NCBI GenBank assembly: GCA_945643635.1
Contig: CALZFC010000042.1
Coordinates: 2,232,001-2,296,000, forward strand
Direction: 5' to 3'
Origin: Allodiplogaster sudhausi
Lineage: Eukaryota; Nematoda; Chromadorea; Rhabditida; Diplogasteridae
Length of the DNA: 64,000 nucleotides
How positions within the stretch are numbered: the first letter of the stretch is position 1; every line of letters starts with the position of its first letter. The translations under genes and the position numbers were made by a program. Shown one piece after another: positions 35,138 to 47,220 of the stretch. Below the pieces are notes generated by a model that saw only the letters and a program-made list of their open reading frames with translations, searched no databases and had not been told where the DNA came from.

Positions 35138-38038
35138 TATCTTGGCTCTTTCTGTCCTGCCTTACCGTACACCCAAAGTTCCCCTGTGGACGAGTTGATG
35201 AACCCGAGTGATGAATTGGATGAGTACAGGTTATGATTGATGCGTGAACTTGCTGTGCAAACTTCATAATTACCACACGCAATTATCATCTTTTCTCCAC
35301 ATAACAGACCAAGCATTGTACGTCAAGGAATTCTTATTTGTATAGAGAAACAGAGAGTGAGAGAGAGAGAGAGAGAGAGATAGAGAGAGAGGAAGCCAAA
35401 TCGGTCAAGGCATTCAGTCAACAGAAGACGGATGGCGTGAGAAAACAGATCTTCCCTTCTTTGCTAGAATTTGCTTGCTCTGCCCTGCCTGTCCGCCTTT
35501 GAGTTGCTTCCGCCTTTGCGTGCCGAGAGTGCAGAAAAAGCGAATCGGAAGCGACTTCTCTGCTGTTCATTGAATCTTTTCTTGTTTTCCTTCCTCTCAC
35601 TCACCTGGGACGAAGGCGTGGAATCAACCGACATCAGCGAACTCATTTCTTGTTATCATCAACGCAAAAAATGCATTAAATAGAAGAAATAATAACTTAT
35701 AGACACTGACCGTCATCTGAATAGCATTCCTATATTTTTTAGTGTTCTTTCTATTCCTGTCAAATAACCCTCGCCTCTGATCTGATTTGGTTGGCAAACT
35801 TGTAACCGTATAGACGGACCCTCCCTTTTTCCTTCCTCTTCCTCTCTCTTCATTGTCCATTCGTCTTCCCCCTTCGGTCTCTGCTCTTCTCAGAACGAGC
35901 CCGCCCTAACCAGATTATCGGCTATTCTCGTTGTCGCCTTTTTTGGTGCCTTGTACAGATTCATCTGAAATTGAAAGAGTGCGTGCTTGTTTCTCTGCGT
36001 CGTGAGAAAGGTGAGAAAGAGGAGATTTCCCCTTCCTGTTGCATCCTTCCTGAAAGAGGGGTTCCTTGTCGTGTTTGCGAAAAGTGTGGTCAACTTGTAA
36101 ACAACCTCCCCACAAACCGCAGATTCCAGATCGAGTTTCCGGAATCAGTGAAGGCAGCAAACCCAAGCAGTGGCTATTTCCCTGGAATGGCACTTGGCTT
36201 TGACGACAGCCTTGGGACTCATTTGTTCGTCTCGCTCAAGGCAGCGCAGATGCGAATCAACTCTTGCGATTTCCAAGCTAATGTCTTTTTCTGTCTTTTT
36301 CTTTACTCCTTATTGAGAACCATTTCATTCCGAACAAACGGTATCTAAAGCGAATAGGAGGTTTTTTATGCAAATATAAAACACAAGTCCCGGCATACAA
36401 AAAATTTGTCCGCATTCATTGGTCTTTAAGGATCTATATTCTATTAGATTTCCCTGGGATGCGATAAATAAAATTGCAAATCTTTTTTAAACAGGGCGCT
36501 ACTGATTAATTCGTAGGCTCTCATGACCGATTCCATGTGCCCTATATGAATAGTCTTTCATAAATTCTTCGGTGTCTGCCAAGTGTCCCACGCGAGGGCC
36601 TCAAAGTGTTTGTCTGCCCTCGTTTCTTTCTACTCAAAGCATCGCTCATTGTCCTCAGAAAGTGAATGAGTGCGGGAATAACAATGACGCAGAGCTCTTT
36701 GGGTATTCCGTAGCTCGACTCGAAACCTTTGACAGGAGCCTCTCTGTCGACTTCGTCGTTCTCTGTCTCTAGCACTATTAGTTACCATTGAAAGAAACTT
36801 AGAAAGAAGCTTTTACATTTGCTGATACTTAAAAAAAACTCTGTTTTACCTATCAAAAAGACTTAATTTGTAATGCTCCGCAACAAAGTCCCGGGGAAAA
36901 TTGTTTTGATAAGTGTTTACTTCTGGAAAAAAGTCTCCATCATATTTCTGCAAGAAAATACAAGCCAATAGGCGGGGCTTGTAACTGCACGAGTTCGGAA
37001 TATTTCCATTTAAGTTTTAACAGCAGCTCAGCTGAGTCTTTAATTTTGAACAACCACCTCGTTGGAAGTTTTTGCAGCCACAGGAAGAGGATTTTAAGGA
37101 GTGCTAGAAATGTCTGAGGAGTTTACCAGAGGAATGCCATAGGTTTTCGTTAAAGGATTCTGTTGACTATACCGTCATCTTGACGACTCTCTTTCGCTAT
37201 TCCTCTTTCATTCTTTGGCATCAAGATCGAAAGTGTAAAATTAATGCATTCTATTCAGTAATCTTCATTTTCATGGCGCGACTGTTGCCACAGCTCGTGC
37301 GATTTCTCATATTATCTTTGATAAAGAACTCTCCCGGAATCACATCGCTTTTATAAGGCATTTTAACGAATGAGGAAGCTGCATCGTCTATTCAAAATTC
37401 ATATGAACTCTAAAGAAATGGTGAAATCTAGAAATTTCCGTCGACTTACCATGACGCCATAAAAATCATTGAAAGTCATTCTAAGACTTTGACCTCCTTA
37501 AAGCATTTCACGTAAACAAATAAATTTGTATCTCAAAGAATTTAGAATCCAATATGCATCTCAGAAGACGTTTGTCAAGAGGAATTTTTCATCAAGCAAG
37601 CATTGAATTAATCGTTTTATTTATTTATCTATCGTACATGAAATTAATATTTCGATGTGACAGCACAAAAATATAGGAAGGAACGATTTAAATCGAATAG
37701 CGTTATATGTATATTGGGGTGGAAGGGAGGGGGATAGGGATCGACGCCCTATAGTTTGAGCTTTATAGTTTGAGTTGCAACATGTCTTTGTTCAGCCTTT
37801 TGGGACTCTGTCTACTTCTATCCAAAATGGGCAATAAATAGCTGTCTCTGTCTGCGTGGCCAGTCATTAGAGGATTAACGGCCACGTAGAAGACATCAGA
37901 GGCCAGTGGCCAACATTATTTGCCTGGAATACGCGCCTGCTTCAGGAACGTCCTTTAAAGCCATTGTTCTCTTACTTTCTCTATCGCATCGTATCTCTCG
38001 ATTATCAACGCGTTCATCCTCTTTCTCTTCCTCGCTTT

Positions 38039-38087
<49 letters not shown>

Positions 38088-38435
38088 ACCATTTCAATGA
38101 ACTTTCAATGCAATGTATTCCTTGTGGGATGACTTATGATAACGCCTGCAGTTGAAGCTTGGTGCTTGATCTACTCTCCAAGGTCTTCCTTTCATCTCAT
38201 CCGTTCTTACCTCCCACCCAGCATTGCTTTTCTCTTATTTCTTCTGCCCACATGTCTCTTCCAATATCTTCCCTCTCTGTGGGCATTCTCTCTTCTTCGC
38301 CATTTCCAAAAAAAAAGAAGAAGAAAGGAAGCATCTTGTGGACGGAGTGCATAAATATGTAGGAACTCTTGTGTCACTTTCGGATGAGAGATGAAAGGAT
38401 AAGAGTAGGAAGAGAGGAAGGGAAAGAGTGTAAGA

Positions 38436-38473
<38 letters not shown>

Positions 38474-39242
38474 AAGGGATAGGGGAGAGAGAGAAAGAGA
38501 GAGAAAGAGAGGAGGAGGAGGAATGGAGAAGAATGAGAACAGAGAAGGGGAAGAAAGAGAGTGAGAGATGGAATGGATAGAGAGAATGAAGAAAGAGAAT
38601 AAGAGATGAGAATGTCTCTTCCATTCACGTCTTCTCTTCTCACTCACCTCACAGCTCAAAAAACGAACGCTGAAAGAGATCCACGTGCCCTTGACACCTC
38701 AAGGCATCATGGAAGAAGTAAAATGACTGTAGTTGTTATCGGCTCGGCCACCGTCTCAACCGACTCTGCGCGGTGTTAACTTTCGTCTCCGTTATGGCAA
38801 AGTTGTTATGGCTGCCAGGGAAACACATTAATGCTCTCACTAAGCCGAACCAGAGCCTACGCTGGAGTCATTGGATGTGCCGCATCTCTTCCTCCTTCCT
38901 CTCTCTCTCTCTTTTCTCTTTAACGCTCTCTTTCTCTCTCTCTCTCGGTCTCTCCACTTTACCATCTCATTCCTTCTATCTCTCTCTTTTCCAAGTATAA
39001 AGTTCCTGTTCATACGTTTCACTATGTTGCTATCCAGGAAGATCCGAGATTAAAGTATCAGAGACGCAAAAGATGAACGAAGCTCATCCACGAGGAGAAG
39101 TCATTGAAAAATTTGCCTTTTATTTTTTGGTCGTTATCTACCGTAGACTTTGAGACTTAACCACTCTTTTAGGAATTCTCAAATTGTTCAAAATTAGAAT
39201 TTCCAATATTAATCCCGTCATTGGTGTGATTTCCGAATAGCT
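35138..39242. other. Intergenic region
   Basis: No supported gene. CT/GA tracts lie near 35358-35392, 38041-38092 and 38430-38520. A 126-codon frame at 35971-36348 contains non-repetitive residues (CRVCEKCGQLVNNLP) but has no splice or family support. 36350-37900 is plain AT-rich DNA. Confidence 0.5.
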
Positions 39243-39847
39243 GTGGTGCTATTAATCTAGGAAGAAAGGGAGCTGAGCTCGACTTTTTTGCACGGAACTT
39301 TTTTCAGAGTTCAGTTCAACTTTCAATACAATTGCGTCGAGTTTTCTTCTACCAAAGTCAGTTCGTACCTCAAGCTTGGGTAATTAAACCGGCCAATACA
39401 GAAAGCTTGCCAAATGTTCGGCAGCAGCCGATATCTGGCACCTTTTCCATAGCATGCTGATAGGCGGGGGTGGGAGGCTGACCTTATTGGGCCAAAACGG
39501 AGGCAGTGAGATGTGACGTCTTTTTTCCATGGCATTTTAAGGTGAACTTTTTTTTCTCGGCGAGAGAGTACACAAAAGTGAGAGACCAAACGGAGCAATG
39601 ATTTATAGCTTCCTTTTCCCTCTCTCGTCTTCCACACTCTTGCAGTTAGAAAAAGAGTTGACTGTTATGTTGACCACTTTTTGGCTGAGCACGTTTTTTT
39701 AAAGATGGGATCTTTTTGGAATAAGTTGGGCCCATCTTTCTTCTTTTCCATACTAATCAGCTTGTTTCAGTGTTCAACCTTAATCTTTTTTGCTAAAAAG
39801 TTGAGCTCAACTTTCGCCCCGTTTTCTTCCTAGATTAATAGCACCAC
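39243..39847. mobile_element. MITE-like element with 25-bp terminal inverted repeats
   Basis: GTGGTGCTATTAATCTAGG at 39243 is mirrored by CCTAGATTAATAGCACCAC ending at 39847, with near-perfect inverted pairing over about 25 bp. The 605-bp interior has no coding potential. No clear target duplication was seen, so the superfamily is unknown. Confidence 0.7.
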
Positions 39848-40377
39848 TGATCTTTTCTCTTACATCGCAGAATAGAGGAGTGAATAATTCCGTTTTTTGG
39901 TCCTGAATTCGACGCATCTTTGGACGACAATGCATCTCTGATGTGGTTGCCAGTTGCTGAAAGGTGATCTTTAAACATGTGGGAATGAGAAGAGGAAGTG
40001 GCTGCGAGCGGGTTCATTCGCTTCTTCTTCTATTCTTTGCTGCACCAGAATGACAAATGAAGAATACTGTGAAGGACATCCAATACACGCTCGTTCTACT
40101 CGTTGATTATTTTACGACCATCTATTATGTAAGTTGTTTAAAAACTATCTGCATTAACATTTAACGTAAATAAAATTATGACTGTTTTGAGATGTACAGA
40201 CTTTACTGGGTTTGCGTTCAGCCGCTATTTGTTTGCATTGCATGCCTCACTGTGAATGTTTATGACATATTCTTGAAAACTGGAGAGGTAAGGAGGGAAA
40301 GCGATGAAGAGCGAAGAAGATGCTGGAATAGGGGGAGAGAGCAAATATTTAGAGAAACAGAGTGAGAAAGAGAGAGA

Positions 40378-40411
<34 letters not shown>

Positions 40412-41139
40412 GCAGAAAAAACTGTAAAGAGCTCTCCCAAGTCTCGCTAATTGCCATGCGAAATGCCGCCTACTCCAACAGATTTCCGCGTGTGCACAAC
40501 ATATCTGTTTCGAACAAGTCATTTCCATCCACGCAGACACAGGCTAACTAACGACCATCTTCATTTCTCTCTCACTCTCTTTCCTTATTTCTCACTCTGT
40601 CTCGCGCTCGTTTTTCCTCCACTCTCATCAGTCTCTCTCACTTTCTCTCCTTATCTCTCCTTCTCTCTCTCTCACTCGCTCGCTCCCGCTTTCTCTCCCT
40701 CATTCTCTCTCTCATTCTCTCTCTCTCTCACTCATCTTCTCTTTTCTCTCCATTTTCGTCATTTTCATCTTTTTATGTGTCTGCATTCAAAGCAAATATC
40801 GTCTCTTCAGGGCCAAGCGTTCATCTGCAAAGCGAAATTAACCAGATTTTGTTCTTCATTTACAAAGCAAGAGAAGAGTTTCGTGTTGAACTTTGTCCAA
40901 TTTTTGATGCATGATCATTCATTCATTCATTCATTCAGGTTTATCAGCATTTTTTGAATGAAAACATGAGTACATAGATATGAGATAAATATGTAAATAT
41001 ATAAGTCCCAATAGCTGACGTCATCGGCTGCTTCTAGGCATGCCTACAGTTTAATGACAACCAAATTGTGGAACATAGAAATAATCTTCCGAAAGGGAAA
41101 ATAAAACTATAAAAAAAAGCATGTGGAGACATTGTATCA
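39848..41139. other. Intergenic region
   Basis: No gene seen. A GA tract (about 40370-40412) and a CT-rich stretch (about 40565-40745) are present, plus a short ATTC run near 40917-40937. Confidence 0.5.
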
Positions 41140-41580
41140 TTATTTATTCGTGTGTGACAGACAAATGGAAGAAATAACTGAGCGAGTTAGAGATGCACTG
41201 TCAAAAATCTCATTAGGCAGTCTATTCCAATCATTAACCACTCTATTCGGCAAAAAATACTTAAAACTCTTATTTCTACATAGGTAATGTGTGATCTTAA
41301 ATCTATGACCTCTAGTTACAGAAATAGGAAGAAGACAAAAGAGGAGTTTGGGATCAATGTCAATGTGGTTTGCGAATATTTTATAAGTATACATAAGATC
41401 TATAAAATGTCTTCGCGATGCAAGAGTGTGGCAAGATAGAGCAGAGAGACGGGCCGGGTAAGAGGGAAGTTGACCAATTCTTCTAAAGATGAGACGAGTA
41501 AATAGGCGCTGGACATTTTCTATGCGGTCGTACGAGGAAGCAGAAAGTTCCTTATGAGGGCTAAGCGTACGTAATTGACA
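41140..41580 (-). pseudogene. 3' fragment of a non-LTR retrotransposon (LINE) ORF2
   Basis: An open minus-strand frame of about 145 codons ends at a stop at 41140. It reads DRIENVQRLFTRLIFRRIG, then LPSYPARLSALSCHTLASRR, DLMYTYKIFA, SVTRGHRFKI and FLPNRVVNDWNRLPNEIFD. This succession is characteristic of the C-terminal end of jockey/CR1-type reverse transcriptases (IE.VQR.FTR, TRGH, F..R....WN.LP). The reverse transcriptase core and endonuclease are absent, so it is a 5'-truncated dead copy, as is usual for LINE insertions. Confidence 0.8.
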
Positions 41581-42604
41581 ACTTCAACGATGCTCTAAAG
41601 TATGGCTGAAGAGAAGAAGTTAGGAAGGCTGATCCAACCGCATTAGGTTTTTCGTTCGTAATTTATATGTAGATCAAATCTCTTTTCGAAAATTCGTGCC
41701 TGGCACATCAGAAAAATGTAAGGAATCCTTGCGTGCAAAAAAGTGAAGATAATCTGGAATTATCATATTGACTTCTCAAGTTTTCTAGTAAACCGACACT
41801 GGCGCCCACTTGAGTTTCTGACCATAAACAAGGAAAAAGGAAAAGGAAGTGAGGAGTCGCTTCACATGATGAGGCTCTTTCGACCTTTTACGTTATTCAG
41901 ATTCCAGTAGATTCTACTCTGCTTAACTCGCCTGCCGGTTTTAAATACTTACAAGGAGATTGGTTCATTCTGTGGTCATTGCTAGTGATTGAATCGCCAT
42001 TATTCAAATCAAAATTCAATAAATTTTGATCATTCACTTTCAATGTTACTTTGGCAATTGACCTGCAGTACATAAGGGAATTCGATATGCTGACAATGAG
42101 TGGCTCTTCCTTGCTTGGAATTGTTCTGCGTCACTGTTTCCTTGCAAAAGCGATCTTCTCTCGCTTTCATTTTCCCCTTGCTCAGCTTTCACTCACAAAG
42201 GGTGCTCCTTTTAAAAACATTTTCACTCATTCTTGCTCAGGCCCACGGCTTGTGAAACGAAGCGAATTTGCACGTTCGCTGGGTCGGACAGCGGAGGGAT
42301 GTTGTGATGATATTGCAAGGCAGGGGGACAGAGAGGAACGTGGTTACAGAGAGTCAAAAATAAACAGAGGGAACGAGAGACAGAGACAGATAGAAATGAA
42401 TTGAAGAAGGGACAAACCAGATGAAAAGGAAAGAGCAGGAAAGATGAAGAATTAGAATGAAGAAGAATGTAAATCTAGAGTAAATACACTACAGAATGGA
42501 GAAATAAAGAAAGAGAGAAAGAGAGAGTTAGAGAGAGAGAGAGTAAGTGAAAGAGAGGGAGTTAGATAGTGAGAGTGAGAGAGAAAGAGAGTGAGAGAGA
42601 GAGG

Positions 42605-42674
<70 letters not shown>

Positions 42675-44324
42675 ACAGCGGGCTTCCCTCCAGAATGGCT
42701 AGTTGGGATGGCTGCAATCTGATACAATCCCAATATTGTTGCTCCGCTCTCTGCCTGACTGCATCAGAACTTCCAGCTGAGAGTCGGCTGAAATCCTTTC
42801 AATTTCGTAGTAAGATGTTCCCACGGTGCTCTGCATCAACTGCTGGAGAACGACGTTTGCTGCACTGGAAGACTGGCGACATCAGGACACGGACATCCAC
42901 TGACATTCTCCTGATGTCTTCATGAATTCGAAATGCCTGATTTGTGCACTAGACCTTGTCTCGCAAATGTCCGCATTCCGCACTCTTTTCATCAATTCAT
43001 CACCGATTCTGCCGATGGAGAATTCTCATTGACACTTGTAAATAATTTGTGTCTTCTTAAGGGGCAAAATATGTTGTATAAATGTTATGAACTTATAGAG
43101 ACGACGAAGATTTAGGATTCATTAGTATTTGGAGCGGAATTGCCGCTATTAACCATTCCTATTTCTGGTATGCACGCGCCTGCGTAGAATGTATCAGCTA
43201 CATATGATTTGCAACTTCCGAGAAGGGCACTGAAGCGGGGGGGGGGGCGCAGAGAACCTCCTAGAGTCACTTTCAAGACTCCACATTTAGCCCCCGGGCA
43301 CTCCCTTCCACCCCGCCCCTTCTCTTCTCCTACCTCTTCTTCCACCATTCCATACTCCCTTCTCTTCCACATTTCCACTTGTTTCGCATCAGTAGCACAT
43401 CTCTGTCGATCTGCGTTTCATTTCTATCCTTTTCTCTCTCACCATTCTCTCAGTCTGCGTCTCTTCACTCTCGCCGCTCTTCCTTCCTATCGTTGGTGCC
43501 ATTGCCACGGAGAGTGAAACATTTCTCGAAATGATGCCTGGTGGTGTCTGGCCTCAAAGGCAAGCTAATTTCCATTGCGAACTGCTTTCTACACCGTCTC
43601 ATAACCCCACTCAGCCTTTTGCCTTATTTTCGGTATCTTTTTTTATTAACTACTTACTTTCTTAGCAGGCGCAAGCAATCTGAACGCTCCACAACAACTA
43701 AAGCATATGTAAATTTTTAGATTGCTTTCATATTATTCTAATGGCTACAATCTAATCTCTGTTCTGGTTGAGTACGCCGCTTTAATTTTTTTTCAACAAA
43801 ATCAAATTGGTCTTTTCGTGAAAGAATGGCAACCAAGTGTTCGAGTCTTTTTTATTCAAACTGATATTTTTGAAATTTCTGGCGCGTTTTCCACATATTT
43901 TCTGTTCGTTTTTCTTCTTAAAATAACGTGATGATTTTGTTTGGCTTTGGTTGATGCATATCTTCTCAGATACATTCCAACATTCAGCTTGCGCTTCTGA
44001 TCCCGCCTAATCGGAAGCCCGCACTCTTCATGTCAGTGCATTTTTATTGAAATCGTAGATCGCTGAGGTTTACACTCAGCCGATTCAGCGTTCTATGTGC
44101 ACGTACATACATCTGTGTATATTCATAGTGAACAAACTACAGATAAAAAGATGAGGACTAATATTGAGCATAAGCAGGAAGTAAAAGCTGAAGGACAAGA
44201 AAGTGCAGTCTTCTTTGCTATTTTTACCCTGCGTAGGGCTCTTACTCAGCAAGCACAAGAAGGAAGATCCTGTAAATAGTGCGAGAGAATGCCAGCTTCC
44301 GTTGCAGTGAACTGCTAGCCAGAG
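41581..44324. other. Intergenic region upstream of the peptide-type GPCR
   Basis: No supported gene. A long GA array lies at about 42495-42672. A G run occurs at 43238-43248. Several short frames are not supported by splice signals. Confidence 0.5.
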
Positions 44325-45145
44325 ATGCCGTTGCTGAACGAGACGGCGACGCTCCTCGCCGCGTCCCTCTCAGCAGCGACCACCTCTCTTCCCTTGCCCG
44401 CCACCCCGTGCAGCACCGTACTCGACTGGAAGGATGCTCCTCTTTCATCTCAGGTAAACTTCGCTCTTCTGTCTACCGTAACCCTTGTATCGGTTACTGT
44501 AAAACCCTTTCATATAATAATATTAAAATTGTTAAAAGGTATCGTTTTGATCTTTGAAAAAAATGCTCGTATTGCTATCAGGCGTTCTGTGTAGCTAACA
44601 TTGTTATCCTCATAATTCATCACGATGTGCTTGCTCATTTGATTTTGCGGGGTTTTTTCCAGCAACGTAATAACATTTCCCTATGAGAGATATTCTATTT
44701 CTTTCCATTTTCCCTTTCCTCGTAGTCATGTGAGTGCTTGGTCACGAACACTTCAACGAACGATCAGCCTTGGCGCCTTCTCTACGGAAATGCGATAAAG
44801 TTACACAACCCTTGACGTTCTCGCCTGCTTCTACTGTAGTGCTCAAAAGAACAATCAAAAAAGAAATCATGAATCTCTAGAGAGTGCCCGAGGCTGATAT
44901 ATCTGTGATAGAAAGTAATAGAGTCTACAGTATCCTCTCTCCCTCTTCCATTGACTCTCTCCATTTCTCTCCAGATTTATCCACCGGCCCCCATGCGAGG
45001 CGGACAACTTGCCATGCTTGTTCCCTACGCCATCCTTTTTCTTCTCGGCGTAGTAGGGAATATTGCCGTGCTCAGCTACGTCTTTTTTATCACAAGGTAT
45101 CTGTTTCTATTATTCAATGCATCATTCATTCTCTCTATCTCTTCT

Positions 45146-45185
<40 letters not shown>

Positions 45186-46523
45186 TTCTGCTCACTCTCT
45201 CTCTCACCCCATCCAGATCACTCAAATGGTCCGTAATGGCGCTTGGCAACACACTCGTCTACATCCTCGTTCTCTCTGCCGTGGATCTCCTTGTCATTCT
45301 CTCGATTCCCTTTCATACATCACAGGTCTGTTATATCCCTGTTCTATTGATAGCCGTGATTTCAAAGAAGAGTGTCATAGTTGAACAAAAAAAATATATG
45401 AATGGATATATCAGGGCGATAATTGCTTTTCTGTAATTTCAGCAAGTCCTGAACTCGTGGGTGTTCGGCGCTGTGATCTGCAAGCTGTACTGGGTGCTCG
45501 AGTGGGCGAGCAAGGTTAATAATTTTAGTGTGCTGCTCATTTGTAGCCGTGGGAGGATGGCGAACCTAAAATAAGCGTTGGTTGGCAGGGAAATAGAAAA
45601 CCAAATTGTTGCTTTGCCGCCTCCTTCCTCGCCTGCTTGTGTTTCACTCAAAGTGCAAAGAATTGCATAAATACGTCAGTCACAAAATATTGCTCGATTG
45701 GTTGAGACATTTCCTAATTTCTTATGCCCTGCCCGAGAAATTCTGGAGAACTAAAATAAGAAAATTTGTAGTAGCTACATATTTCATCACAGTCGATATG
45801 TTTATATTGACATTTAAAATTTAAATTGATGGTATCCTTGGCCGTTGTTTCTGAGGTGGAGAGGAAGCTGTCTCTGTATTTGCATGGCTCCTTCCAAATG
45901 AGAATGACCTAGGAGAGTCTAGCCGCCTTCTCCCAAAGTGCCTTCACTAAGAGTCTTCTTGAGCCAATTTGCTAGCCTTTCTACTGGTGCAAAGGATTCT
46001 TTAGCAGGGAGCGATCATTCCGCTCAGCATTCCTTTTTCTGTCATGATTAACCTTTAGCTATTTTCAAAAGGAGGCATCCATCATGCACATTCATAGTAC
46101 ATATATTGAGAAACCGGCGATTTATATAATTCGACAATCTTGCCACGCAAGTACCAGATATTTTGAGCTTTCCACTTTGATATCGCGCTATGAGTTTTAC
46201 AATATTTATTATTTAGCTGGTTTGAACAAGGAAGTGGTGCACGCGAATAATATTTCGCTTTAGTATTTTCGAAGTGGAGTAGACATAGAAAGATGAGATT
46301 GGACGGAAATCGCGGCTGGTTTTGACGGAAATGAGAGACCGCAGTGAGAGAGAGAGAGAGAAAGAGAGAGAGTAGAGATAGAATAAGGTACTAGAGATGA
46401 TGGAGAATCTTCTTAGGGCAGGAAATGGAATGATGGAAATTTCCAAAGAGAATATAGCCAGCGGGTGGTGGGCGCGTATTTTGACAAAGCTGCCGTGTCT
46501 GGGCAAAGGACTAGTGTTTATGG

Positions 46524-46567
<44 letters not shown>

Positions 46568-47178
46568 CTGAGAGAGAGAGAGAAAGAGACTGAGAGAGAG
46601 AAAGAGAGAGAGAGAGAGACAGAAAATGACCAGTGTCTCTATCAAGCATTGGGAGGAGCCTTCTGAGTTCTGTGCTCTTCTAGAAGGCATAAAGCTTATC
46701 AAAAATAATTCCCTAAAGAACTGAGGAAGCTCACATTCGTTCTAGCTGAATTTTTAAGGAATATTCGGATAGACTAAAAGGGCAAAAACGTTTGAATGGT
46801 CGGGGCGGAAGTGACAATCTGCCATATGTTCCCTTGAGATTCTACTGACGAATGACAGTTCACATGTTGTTCACGGTCTATTTCTGTTTTTGATTGACAC
46901 CTCCCATTCCCGTATCAGAGCAGATACTTACATACATTCCCGAACTGCGACAAGGAAGTTGTTGTCAGTAGAAGACTTTATTTTCTGCATTGTGAATAGC
47001 AGAGAATGAATTTTATTAATTGAATAACGATTACTCCTTACTGAAAATGCGAATGTATGTACGCGTGCTTTTCTTTCTAGACTCTATTCTCCTCTTTTGG
47101 ATACTCTACTTTACTCTCTCGCATACTATTTCTCTGTATTTCACTCGCTAGCACCCTCCACTTCCCTGTCTGTTCTCT

Positions 47179-47220
<42 letters not shown>

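Noticed and set aside
35971..36348. 126-codon frame with CRVCEKCGQLVNN
   Set aside because: Single frame without splice context or recognisable family; the tail is low complexity.
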